Notes under the pieces: generated by a model
What the model saw: the letters and a program-made list of their open reading frames with translations, nothing else
Databases searched by the model: none
What the model was told of the DNA's origin: nothing
Shown: positions 1 to 7,205 of the stretch, one piece after another
Position numbering within the stretch: position 1 is the first letter of the stretch
Layout of the letters: each line of letters opens with the position of its first letter
Made by a program: the position numbers and the translations under genes
Assembly: GCA_002688095.1 (NCBI GenBank)
Contig: NZCA01000004.1
Span: forward strand, 38,341 to 88,656
Direction: 5' to 3'
DNA: 50,316 bases
Source: Nanobdellota archaeon
GTDB taxonomy: Archaea; Nanobdellota; Nanobdellia; SCGC-AAA011-G17; ARS1403

Positions 1-314
1 TCTAATTCTTTTCCCGCTTCCTTTATAGCATCAGAAAATACCTCAGTCACTTCTGGTTTCTTTTCCCAATAAGCTATGACAGAATGGTCTACTCTTTCTT
101 TACATATCTCCTTACTTAACCTTACTTCTGCTCCTCTCAAGCTTTTTCTGTCAAATTCCTTTGCAGCTATGAGCTGCAAATATTTCTCAGGATCGTGCTT
201 AGGGGGTCTTCCTCTCGGTTTTCTAAGCTTATTTCTGGTTTTCTTAATAAGAATATTCACTTTCATAAAGAAAAAGTTTATATCTTCCACTATACTATGC
301 CATCTATTATACAT
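1..314 (-). CDS. Probable transposase, N-terminal part (3' end beyond window)
   Basis: About 104 residues are visible before the window edge. The sequence has a basic stretch with the motif GRPPKHDPEKYLQL, then KEF..KSLRGAEV, then DHSVIAYWEKK. I associate this pattern with the N-terminal DNA-binding part of DDE-type transposases common in DPANN genomes, but the catalytic domain lies outside the window, so the family is not proven. The start at 314 is preferred over an in-frame ATG at 266 because GAGGTG lies 6 nt upstream of it. A strong hairpin overlaps that site. It faces the same way as the truncated thymidylate-synthase-like fragment, which suggests it is the interrupting element. It could also be an unrelated helix-turn-helix protein. 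Confidence 0.5.
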   Translation of the reverse strand, partial: MYNRWHSIVEDINFFFMKVNILIKKTRNKLRKPRGRPPKHDPEKYLQLIAAKEFDRKSLRGAEVRLSKEICKERVDHSVIAYWEKKPEVTEVFSDAIKEAGKEL

Positions 315-320
315 ATATTT

Positions 321-355
321 CACCTCTTTTCTCTGTTTCACAGAGATTTGAGGTG
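321..355 (-). promoter_or_regulatory. Hairpin that buries the ribosome-binding site of the transposase
   Basis: On the minus strand the outer arms CACCTC and GAGGTG and the inner arms TCTCTG and CAGAGA pair around a 5-nt loop, separated by a symmetrical AAA/AAA internal loop. The 3' outer arm is the GAGGTG ribosome-binding site 6 nt before the ATG at 314. The mRNA would therefore hide its own site. Insertion sequences are known to use such structures to block translation from read-through transcripts. That role is an inference here. Confidence 0.6.
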
Positions 356-364
356 ATTTAAATC

Positions 365-508
365 TTATTTATTAGACACACTCCCCGGATAAGAACCTTT
401 ATCAACTTTAGATTTTCTACCCACGTCAAGAACATCATGAACTGCTTGAAACCATAAATCTGGAAGATCTCGAGCTTCTATAAAATGAGGTTTTAAATTT
501 CCTGACAT
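365..508 (-). pseudogene. Truncated thymidylate-synthase-like N-terminal fragment
   Basis: A 47-residue frame reads FIEARDLPDLWFQAV and then VDKGSYPG before an early stop at 365-367. Both patches resemble the start of archaeal thymidylate synthases (an IEARDLPDAW-like segment followed by a GSY.G segment). A full enzyme needs more than 200 residues, so this is a remnant. The similarity ends close to the hairpin and the transposase gene, which fits disruption by an insertion sequence. An AT-rich TATA-like stretch lies about 30 nt upstream of the ATG at 508. The family call is from memory of the motif pattern only. Confidence 0.5.
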
Positions 509-583
509 AAAACACTAAAACAAAGAAGTAATTTAAATAGATAATTATGATGGAAGATATAATTCAAAAAGTTTATAGGAAGG

Positions 584-592
584 TTTATATAT
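584..592 (+). promoter_or_regulatory. TATA box for the small RHH gene
   Basis: TTTATATAT lies about 30 nt before the ATG at 621, at the usual archaeal TATA-to-start distance for a leaderless or nearly leaderless transcript. Confidence 0.5.
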
Positions 593-620
593 TTTAAAGT
601 ATTTAATAATATGAATAAAT

Positions 621-761
621 ATGAAGACCAGATTTACCTTAACAATAGATGAAAAATTATTAGAACAGTTTAAAGAAGTTTGTAGTAAATATGGGTATAA
701 AATGTCTCCAAAGGTTGGATTATTAATTAAAGATTTTATTGAAAATGCTAAGAAATTATAA
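621..761 (+). CDS. Small ribbon-helix-helix protein
   Basis: 46 residues: a basic beta strand (MKTRFTLTID) followed by two predicted helices, the layout of an Arc/MetJ/CopG ribbon-helix-helix DNA-binding protein, which binds DNA as a dimer. A TATA box precedes it. Its 3' end overlaps the following LAGLIDADG gene by 17 nt if that gene starts at 745, so the two are probably co-transcribed and this protein may regulate the nuclease. No toxin gene is adjacent. Too short for a more specific assignment. Confidence 0.6.
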   Translation: MKTRFTLTIDEKLLEQFKEVCSKYGYKMSPKVGLLIKDFIENAKKL

Positions 762-2112
762 GGTGAAAAAAATAAAATTTGATAGGAGAAGAAAAACAAA
801 TATTGGAAAGAGGGAATTAAGTGAGTTATATCTAGATAAAAAATTAAATTACAGACAACTTACAGCACACTTCAAGTGTAGTCGCAATACAATTTCTTAT
901 TGGATACGTAAATATAACTTACCTGTTAGAAATCAGTCTCAAACTATGAAACTTTTTGTGAACAGACCTGAAAAAATTTCTAAGAAAGAGTTATATGATC
1001 TTTACGTTATCCAAAAATTGAGTATTACTGAAACAGCTAAAAAATGTGAATGTAAATATGATACGATTGTTCGAAAACTAAGAAAATATGGGTTTGCAAA
1101 TAAATTTTCTAAAGGGAAAAAAGTAGAAATCTCTAAAGAAGAAATTAGAAGATTATATATTGGTAAAAAACTAACTACCTATGATATTGCTGAAAAGATG
1201 GGGTGTTGTCAGGCCAGCATATGGAAAAAGCTTAAATTCTATAAAATTAAGAGGAGAGATTCCTGTAGCTCAGATTATTTTAATATACCTTCTAAAAAAC
1301 TGCTAAAAGAATTATATATTAAGAAAGGGCTGTCTACCTGGAATATTGAAAGAAAATATGGCTATTCTCGAAGTACGGTTCATACTCATTTGAAGAAGCA
1401 CGGATTAATTAGGAGCAGGGCTGAAGCTCATAGAAGATATCCCCGAAAAGATTTTAAGGGAAATACTTTAATGAAAGCTTACATGATTGGTTTCAGAATT
1501 GGGGATTTGAGAGTTAGGAAAATATGGGAAAATAGTGAGACAATTCATGTTGATTGTGGTACGACAATTCCCGAACAAATAGAACTAATTAAAAATTTAT
1601 TTGGAAAATATGGTAGGATTTGGATGAAAAAAATAAAAAGTAGGAACGACAATTGTTATCAAATTGAAGCGTTATTGAATGAATCCTTTTCTTTTTTATT
1701 GGATAATAAAGTTCCGAAATGGGTATTTGGTAGGAAAGACTGTTTTTCTGCTTTTCTAGCGGGATTTACAGATGCTGAAGGAACCATTGGGATCAATATG
1801 AAGATGGCTTATTATAGTCTTGTTAATCAGGATAAAGAATTACTCATAAAGATTAGAAACAAACTTGGAAGCATGGGTCTGATAATCCCAAAATTAATAC
1901 TGGGTTCTAAAAAAGGAAGTCCAAGAATCAGTAAAAATAGAATTTATTATAGTAATAAAGATTGCTGGTCTATGAGGGTTCATAGAAAGGACTCTATGTT
2001 AAAACTTTTAAACAGCCTAGAACCTTATCTCAAACATTCAAAAAAAACAAAGAATTTAAAATTAGCTAAACAAAATATCATGGAAAGAAATGAGAAATTC
2101 GGAGTTAGATGA
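745..2112 (+). CDS. LAGLIDADG homing endonuclease with four N-terminal HTH repeats
   Basis: About 455 residues. The first ~225 hold four similar helix-turn-helix repeats, each beginning K-E/L-L..LY...KLS/T and ending in a recognition-helix-like segment (examples RQLTAHFKCSRNTISYWIRK and IERKYGYSRSTVHTHLKK). The C-terminal half has two LAGLIDADG-type helices, a degenerate AYMIGFRIGDL and a good FLAGFTDAEG. This fits a free-standing homing endonuclease with a tandem DNA-binding module. The start is uncertain: TTG 739, ATG 745 or GTG 763 are in frame, and I chose the ATG. Its stop overlaps the MetRS start by 4 nt (ATGA), so it is wedged directly against an essential gene. Degeneration of the first motif may mean reduced cleavage. 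Confidence 0.75.
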   Translation: MLRNYKVKKIKFDRRRKTNIGKRELSELYLDKKLNYRQLTAHFKCSRNTISYWIRKYNLPVRNQSQTMKLFVNRPEKISKKELYDLYVIQKLSITETAKKCECKYDTIVRKLRKYGFANKFSKGKKVEISKEEIRRLYIGKKLTTYDIAEKMGCCQASIWKKLKFYKIKRRDSCSSDYFNIPSKKLLKELYIKKGLSTWNIERKYGYSRSTVHTHLKKHGLIRSRAEAHRRYPRKDFKGNTLMKAYMIGFRIGDLRVRKIWENSETIHVDCGTTIPEQIELIKNLFGKYGRIWMKKIKSRNDNCYQIEALLNESFSFLLDNKVPKWVFGRKDCFSAFLAGFTDAEGTIGINMKMAYYSLVNQDKELLIKIRNKLGSMGLIIPKLILGSKKGSPRISKNRIYYSNKDCWSMRVHRKDSMLKLLNSLEPYLKHSKKTKNLKLAKQNIMERNEKFGVR

Positions 2113-4970
2113 TGAAAGAAAAAAGACTAATAACCGTAGCACTTCCATATACCAATAACATTCCTCATCTGGGCAATATTGTAGGGAGTCATTTACCAGG
2201 AGATATTTTCGTTCGATATTGTCGGTTAATGGGGCATGATGCTATCTTAATTGGAGGTACTGATGAACACGGAACGCCCATAACTGTAGAAGCACAAAAA
2301 TATGGTATAACACCTAAGCAACTAAGTGATAAATTTTATAAAATTCACAAAGAAATTTATGATTGGCTAAATATAAGTTATGATAATTTTTCCAGAACTT
2401 CAAAACCAATACATCATAAGACTACTCAAGAATTCTTCTTAAAAATGTACAAAAATGGCTATTTAACTGAAAAAAAGATACAAGTTCCCTTCTGTGAAAG
2501 TTGTAATCAATCTCTTCCAGATAGATTTATTGAAGGAACCTGTCCTAATTGTGGGTATGAAAAAGCAAGGGGAGATCAGTGCGAGAATTGTAGCGACCTA
2601 TTGGAACCAATAGAACTTAAAGAACCTCGTTGTGCAATATGTGATTCTAATAAAATAAAATTTTTAGAAAAAAAACATTTATTCTTTAGATTAGATGAGT
2701 TATCAAAAAAATTAGAAAGTTGGATTAAAAAGAATAAAACTTGGAGAAAAAACGTTAAGAATATTGCTTTAAGCTGGATTAAAGAAGGTCTAAAACCAAG
2801 AGACATAACTAGAGATATGGATTGGGGTGTAAAAATTCCGATTAAAGGTTATGAAGGCTCGGTCGTTTATGTCTGGGGTGAAGCGGCCATCGGATATATT
2901 AGTTCTACAAAAGAATGGGATAAAAATAAATGGAAAGACTATTGGAAAAGTAAAAAATCTAAAATTTATCAGTTTATTGGGAAAGACAATATTCCTTTTC
3001 ATACCCTTTTATTCCCAGCCGAACTACTTTCTATCAAGGATAATTATAATTTACCCTATAATGTTGTAGGATTACAATATCTAAACTACGAACGAGGAAA
3101 ATTTTCAAAAAGCCAGAGAAGAGGTGTTTTTTGTGAAAATTTGAAAGACTCCGGATTGGGGCCAGATTATTGGAGGTTTTATTTGACTTTTGTAATTCCT
3201 GAAACTAAAGATAGTGAATTCTTATGGAAAGATTTTGAAGAAAGGATTAATTCAGATTTAATCGGTAATTTTTGTAATTTCATTAATAGAAATTTAAGTT
3301 TTAGTTATCAAAATTTTGATGGAAAGATTCCTTCTGCTGTTGTTAAAGATAAAACTATACAAAAAAAAATAGTAACTCAAATTGATAGAGTAATTGATTT
3401 ATTTGAGAAAGTGGAATTAAGATTGGCTTTGGAAGAAATATTAAAGTTAAGTGATTTGGGGAACAAATATTTTCAAAATAAAGAGCCTTGGAAAACCAAG
3501 GATAAAGAAGTTTTATTTATTTGTGGGAATTTGAGTAAGATTCTGGCTTTATTGATTCAGCCTTATCTTCCAGACACTTCTAAAAGAATATTGGAAATGT
3601 TAAACTGTAAAGAAAAAGATTGGAAAGAGGTTAAGAAATTTAATTTGAAAAATCATAAAATAAAAAAACCAGAGATATTATTTAAAAGATTAGAAGAAGA
3701 ACAAATTAAAGATATTAAAGAAAAGACCTCTCAAGTGAGTGATGTTTTTAGTAAAAAGGTAGAACCATTAAAGGAAGAAGTTGTAAATCAAGAAATAGAA
3801 GCCTTTTCAATCAGTCCTAAACTAAAAAATAAGGGAATGAATGTAGAAGTGGCTTTATTCAAAGACGTGAAAGTCTCTAATGAAAATAAAGAACTAAAAA
3901 AGGAAATAAAGGAAACTCTTGAAAATATAAAAAATAAAAAGAATATTAAGGATGATATTTTTGAAGGTTACAAGGAGTTTTATAAAAAAATAGGAGAAGA
4001 CCATCTTATGCCTGCTTCTCAAAATCTTCTTGATCTTATTAAAAAAAATGGAAAACTGCCGAACATTAATACTGTTGTAAATGCTTACAATATAATTTCT
4101 GCAGATACCCTTTTAGCTGTGGGGGCGCATGATGTTTCAAAAATTAAAGGTGATATTCGTTTTGATTTAACTGAAGGATCTGAGATCTTTATTCCTCTGG
4201 GGGAAAATAAACCTATCAAAATTAAGGAAGGAGAGTATGCATTTAGAGATGATGAAGAAATATTATGTAGGTTAGATGTAAAACAATGTGATAAGACCAA
4301 AATTACGAAAGATACGAAGGACTTCGTGGTCTATGTCCAAGGGAACAAGTATGTAAAGGATAAAGCTGTTAAGGTGGCTTTGGAAAGAATCTGTAAGCTA
4401 ATTAAGAAAACATCTGGAGGAGAATATAAAATTCTAACAGAAAATAAACTGGTAGAACCTCCTTCTGGGCAAGTTAAATTAGAAGATAAAATAAGTTTTG
4501 AGGATTTTGATTTTCGCGTTGGAGAAGTAAAAGGTGTTAAAGATCATCCGAATGCAGATAAACTATATATTTTGAAAATAGATTTGGGAAAATTGCATGC
4601 AGATAATGTACAAATAGTATCGGGATTAAAAGATTGGTATGATAAAAAAGATTTAATTGGAAAGAAAATTATAATTTTAAATAATTTAAAAGAAGCTGTT
4701 ATTAGAGGGATTGAAAGTCAAGGCATGTTATTAGCAGCAGGGGATGGGAAGGATTTAGGTTTGTTAACTGTTAAGAAAAGTAGAAATGGTGCTAGGGTAT
4801 TTATAGATTTAAGAGAAAAATCCAAAGAACAAGTGGAAATCGAGGATTTTTTGGGATTAAAACTAGTTACTCGAGATGGGAAAGTTATTTATAATAAAAA
4901 GGTCTTAAGAACTGAAAAGGAAGAGGTTAAATTGGATAAAAAAATAAAAGACGGGGTGGGAATTGAATAG
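2109..4970 (+). CDS. metG: Methionyl-tRNA synthetase with internal B3/B4 domain and C-terminal tRNA-binding domain
   Basis: Charges tRNA-Met with methionine. 953 residues. Class I core: ALPYTNNIPHLGN (HIGH region, residues 12-24), four CxxC zinc-knuckle pairs at about 129-180, and KFSKSQ (KMSKS variant) at 331-336; helical anticodon domain to about 530. After a linker, residues ~568-780 look like a B3/B4 domain of the PheRS-beta/COG3382 type (NAYNIISADTLLAVGAHD, then GDIRFDL, then RLDVKQCDKTKITKDTK). Residues ~797-900 are an EMAPII/Trbp111-type tRNA-binding OB fold (FRVGEVKGVKDHPNADKLY). MetRS normally has no B3/B4 domain; B3/B4 domains hydrolyse mischarged tRNA in PheRS, so an editing role is a possible inference. 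ATG at 2109 or 2112. Confidence 0.95.
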   Translation: MMKEKRLITVALPYTNNIPHLGNIVGSHLPGDIFVRYCRLMGHDAILIGGTDEHGTPITVEAQKYGITPKQLSDKFYKIHKEIYDWLNISYDNFSRTSKPIHHKTTQEFFLKMYKNGYLTEKKIQVPFCESCNQSLPDRFIEGTCPNCGYEKARGDQCENCSDLLEPIELKEPRCAICDSNKIKFLEKKHLFFRLDELSKKLESWIKKNKTWRKNVKNIALSWIKEGLKPRDITRDMDWGVKIPIKGYEGSVVYVWGEAAIGYISSTKEWDKNKWKDYWKSKKSKIYQFIGKDNIPFHTLLFPAELLSIKDNYNLPYNVVGLQYLNYERGKFSKSQRRGVFCENLKDSGLGPDYWRFYLTFVIPETKDSEFLWKDFEERINSDLIGNFCNFINRNLSFSYQNFDGKIPSAVVKDKTIQKKIVTQIDRVIDLFEKVELRLALEEILKLSDLGNKYFQNKEPWKTKDKEVLFICGNLSKILALLIQPYLPDTSKRILEMLNCKEKDWKEVKKFNLKNHKIKKPEILFKRLEEEQIKDIKEKTSQVSDVFSKKVEPLKEEVVNQEIEAFSISPKLKNKGMNVEVALFKDVKVSNENKELKKEIKETLENIKNKKNIKDDIFEGYKEFYKKIGEDHLMPASQNLLDLIKKNGKLPNINTVVNAYNIISADTLLAVGAHDVSKIKGDIRFDLTEGSEIFIPLGENKPIKIKEGEYAFRDDEEILCRLDVKQCDKTKITKDTKDFVVYVQGNKYVKDKAVKVALERICKLIKKTSGGEYKILTENKLVEPPSGQVKLEDKISFEDFDFRVGEVKGVKDHPNADKLYILKIDLGKLHADNVQIVSGLKDWYDKKDLIGKKIIILNNLKEAVIRGIESQGMLLAAGDGKDLGLLTVKKSRNGARVFIDLREKSKEQVEIEDFLGLKLVTRDGKVIYNKKVLRTEKEEVKLDKKIKDGVGIE

Positions 4971-5020
4971 AACCCTTTTAGGAAAGGCGTTCGCGGAAAA
5001 ATTGGGTTCATCAAAAAAAA

Positions 5021-5200
5021 ATGGCAGAAGAAGTTAAAACTGAAGTTCCGAGTAATTTAAGTGGATATAAATTAGAAAGATCTGGGGGTGGGATGATTAA
5101 AAAGCTAATTATTTTAATAATAATTATTATAGTTATCCTCTGGTTTGTGAAAAGAGATATCTTAATTGATGTTTGGAACTGGATATTAAGTTTCTTTTAG
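5021..5200 (+). CDS. Small single-pass membrane protein, unknown
   Basis: 59 residues. A polar N-terminus of about 25 residues is followed by one very hydrophobic segment (KKLIILIIIIIVILWF) and a short aromatic tail. Starts 50 nt after MetRS on the same strand, so it may be the distal gene of that transcript. The intervening DNA has a weak inverted repeat GAACCC/GGGTTC at 4970-5009. No family recognised. The evidence is an intact frame with a typical one-helix membrane-protein pattern. Confidence 0.5.
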   Translation: MAEEVKTEVPSNLSGYKLERSGGGMIKKLIILIIIIIVILWFVKRDILIDVWNWILSFF

Positions 5201-5237
5201 AAACTTTTATTAATCCTCTTTTTGAGATCTTTCTATT

Positions 5238-5657
5238 ATGAAATTTAAACAAATTAAGAATAAATATTTTCTAAGATTAATGAAAGGAGAGAAGATAATA
5301 GAAACCTTATTGAAATTTTTAAAAGAACAAAATATTAAAGCCGGATTTTTTAATGGTTTGGGGGCAATAAGCCACGTTATTCTAGCCAATTATAACTTAG
5401 AAACTAAAGAATATATTGAAAAAGAATTTGAAGGCCAGAGAGAAATTGTGAGTTTTCATGGTAATTTAAGTATGATGGATAATGAACCTTATGTGCATGC
5501 CCATATGGCTGTTGGAGATGATGATATGAACATGAAAGGAGGTCATTGTAAGGAAGCTATAGTGGCGGCTACTTGTGAAATTGTTTTGATTGATTTGGAC
5601 ATTGATATTTCTAGGTATAAAGACGAGGAAATAGGTTTGAATTTGTTTAATTTTTAA
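5238..5657 (+). CDS. PPC (DUF296/PD1-like) domain protein
   Basis: 139 residues, the usual length of a stand-alone PPC domain. The hallmark histidine cluster is seen in VHAHMAVGDDDMNMKGGH, with three His that bind metal in this family, preceded by the FFNGLGAISHVILANYN segment. Prokaryotic members form trimers and are often annotated as DNA-binding, but the biochemical function is unsettled. An AT-rich TATA-like element lies about 28 nt upstream (near 5204-5212), suggesting a leaderless message. Its stop overlaps the converging phosphatase stop by 4 nt. Confidence 0.85.
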   Translation: MKFKQIKNKYFLRLMKGEKIIETLLKFLKEQNIKAGFFNGLGAISHVILANYNLETKEYIEKEFEGQREIVSFHGNLSMMDNEPYVHAHMAVGDDDMNMKGGHCKEAIVAATCEIVLIDLDIDISRYKDEEIGLNLFNF

Positions 5658-6244
5658 CTTTCAAGTTCTGCACCATCTAAACCAAGAAGTTTAAATTTTT
5701 TGTTTGTTTTTTCTATCTCTAAAATTGCACAATCTCCCAAATATTTTAGTTCTCCAAGTTTCAGTAATTCCCTTGTTATTGTACTTATGGGCCCTCCATG
5801 AGAAATAATTGCAACAGCCTCATTGCTTTTATCAGTAAGATCATTGAAAACACGAATTATTCTTTTTTTAAAAGAAGAGTAGTTTTCAGACCCTTGGACA
5901 TTATGATTTAATTTGTCTTTTTGTAATTTGTCTACTTCTTTAGGGTATTTTTCTTTAGCTTTTGATTTAATTAGACCAGTTAGGATCCCATAAGCATTTC
6001 TTTCTCTTAAATCCTGAATTTTGATTAATTTAAGATTTAGTGATTTTGATACTATTTTTGCAGTTTCAGTTGCTCTTATTCTGGGACTGTGATATATTAT
6101 TTCAATGTTTTTGTCTTTTAATTTGGAAGCTAATTTTCGAGATTGTTGTTCGCCTTTTTCAGTTAGATGGTCTTCATAATCCCCACCATATCTATCTTCA
6201 ATATCTCCAGTAGTTTGTCCATGTCTAATCAAAAATATCTTCAT
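5654..6244 (-). CDS. Histidine phosphatase (phosphoglycerate-mutase-like)
   Basis: 196 residues. Catalytic features: FLIRHGQT at the N-terminus (phosphorylated His), PRIRATETA (Arg contact), a downstream GSE acidic residue and ISHGG near residue 150 (second His). The substrate cannot be read from sequence; members remove phosphate from sugars, nucleotides or cofactors. The start at 6244 is chosen because an upstream in-frame ATG at 6307 would make a nonsense N-terminus reading straight through tRNA-Ile. The ATG lies only 5 nt after the encoded CCA of that tRNA, so tRNA 3' processing would leave an almost leaderless mRNA. Confidence 0.88.
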   Translation of the reverse strand: MKIFLIRHGQTTGDIEDRYGGDYEDHLTEKGEQQSRKLASKLKDKNIEIIYHSPRIRATETAKIVSKSLNLKLIKIQDLRERNAYGILTGLIKSKAKEKYPKEVDKLQKDKLNHNVQGSENYSSFKKRIIRVFNDLTDKSNEAVAIISHGGPISTITRELLKLGELKYLGDCAILEIEKTNKKFKLLGLDGAELES

Positions 6245-6249
6245 TTTAA

Positions 6250-6326
6250 TGGTGGCCTCGAGGAGATTTGAACTCCCAACCTTTCGATTATCAGTCGAAT
6301 GCTCCACCAGATTAAGCTACAAGGCC
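6250..6326 (-). tRNA. tRNA-Ile (GAU), CCA encoded
   Basis: A full cloverleaf folds on the minus strand: acceptor GGCCTTG/CGAGGCC, D stem GCTT/GAGC, anticodon stem TTCGA/TCGAA with loop CTGATAA (anticodon GAT), T stem GGGAG/CTCCT, discriminator A, then encoded CCA. The first 15 nt overlap the 3' end of the upstream LAGLIDADG gene, whose stop codon TAA lies in the D arm. The phosphatase gene begins 5 nt after the CCA. There is no intron. Confidence 0.93.
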
Positions 6327-7130
6327 ATAATAAGAATTAATGTCTGTTTTTCCTTTTAAAATGTTTCGTCTTTCAATGATATTTGTATCTGGGGGACAGA
6401 ATCCAAATTTCTTCCATACTTGATATTTAGTTAAATGTTTGGTTGAGTTGAATCCAATTTCCTTGAACCAGAGATTTAAGTTAGATAACCCGTTTAAATC
6501 CACTGTGTTAATTTTTAACTTCTTTCCTTTTCTATAGGTAATATAATTCTTTAAACTATAAAGACCGAAATGGAGTTCTTTAAGTAGGTCAACTACTGAT
6601 TTGTGCATAAATTCACTTTCCGTCGCGAAAGTAATTGCGGAGTAATAATGTTTTTGTCTATATCTCTTTTTAAAAGTTAAACAGAATTCCGTATCTGCTA
6701 AACCTTTTAAAAAATATTTTTTTATCTTTATATTCGAATTTAAAATAATTTTGGGAATTTTGCACCCTTTCTTTGATCCTAATGGCAATTTTAAAGATTT
6801 ATTAAAAAAAGTTAATATTGCTTTTGAACGAAAATATGTTTTTAAAGAAGAGTGATTTTTTCTTTTATCTAAAATTAATTTGGTTTTTTTATTGAATAAT
6901 TTCTTAAATAAAGTTCTGATAATTTTCATATGAAATTCTTCCTCATCTATTAAATGCCCAGTATATGAAATTAAATAATCAATTGTTTTTCTCTTGTACA
7001 TATTCATACTTCCATCTCCTAGGTGTAAGCCCATAAGATAAGCCAGATCAGAAGTTAATTTTGTTGGAAGTTTTATTTCATTTCGAATATCCTTTGGAGA
7101 AAATTCGACTTTAGATAAGTCCAGTTTCAT
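6312..7130 (-). CDS. LAGLIDADG homing endonuclease between tRNA-Asn and tRNA-Ile
   Basis: 272 residues with two LAGLIDADG helices, LAYLMGLHLGDGSM near residues 29-42 and YFLKGLADTEF near the middle, each followed by a basic beta-rich segment: a single-chain two-motif homing endonuclease. Acidic residues are present in both motifs (D of GDG, D of ADT). The last codons run into tRNA-Ile and the stop is in the tRNA D arm. A TATA box (GCTTATAAAG, 7151-7160) sits about 25 nt before the ATG, so it is probably leaderless. It may use the tRNA or its flank as target; that is inference. Confidence 0.82.
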   Translation of the reverse strand: MKLDLSKVEFSPKDIRNEIKLPTKLTSDLAYLMGLHLGDGSMNMYKRKTIDYLISYTGHLIDEEEFHMKIIRTLFKKLFNKKTKLILDKRKNHSSLKTYFRSKAILTFFNKSLKLPLGSKKGCKIPKIILNSNIKIKKYFLKGLADTEFCLTFKKRYRQKHYYSAITFATESEFMHKSVVDLLKELHFGLYSLKNYITYRKGKKLKINTVDLNGLSNLNLWFKEIGFNSTKHLTKYQVWKKFGFCPPDTNIIERRNILKGKTDINSYYGLVA

Positions 7131-7150
7131 GATATATTATAAGGTTTTTT

Positions 7151-7190
7151 CTTTATAAGCGCTACGCGTACGTGTCGTTTATGTCGTTTA
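7151..7190 (-). promoter_or_regulatory. Promoter with tandem repeats upstream of the LAGLIDADG gene
   Basis: Reading the minus strand, two perfect 9-nt tandem copies of TAAACGACA (7173-7181 and 7182-7190) precede an 8-nt palindrome TACGCGTA (7163-7170) and the TATA box GCTTATAAAG (7151-7160). Repeats just upstream of a TATA box are placed like an operator or activator site. No binding protein can be named. Confidence 0.5.
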
Positions 7191-7205
7191 ACATTGAGAA
7201 AAAAA

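Noticed and set aside
621-761. Displaced 5' end of MetRS before the LAGLIDADG gene
   Set aside because: The region encodes an RHH protein with no resemblance to the MetRS N-terminus.
4970-5009. Inverted repeat GAACCC/GGGTTC as a terminator or small RNA
   Set aside because: Loop is long and no U tract follows; support is too weak to list as a feature.
6245-6307. Longer N-terminus for the histidine phosphatase
   Set aside because: The extension would be translated from tRNA-Ile; the family start MKIFLIRHG at 6244 is better.
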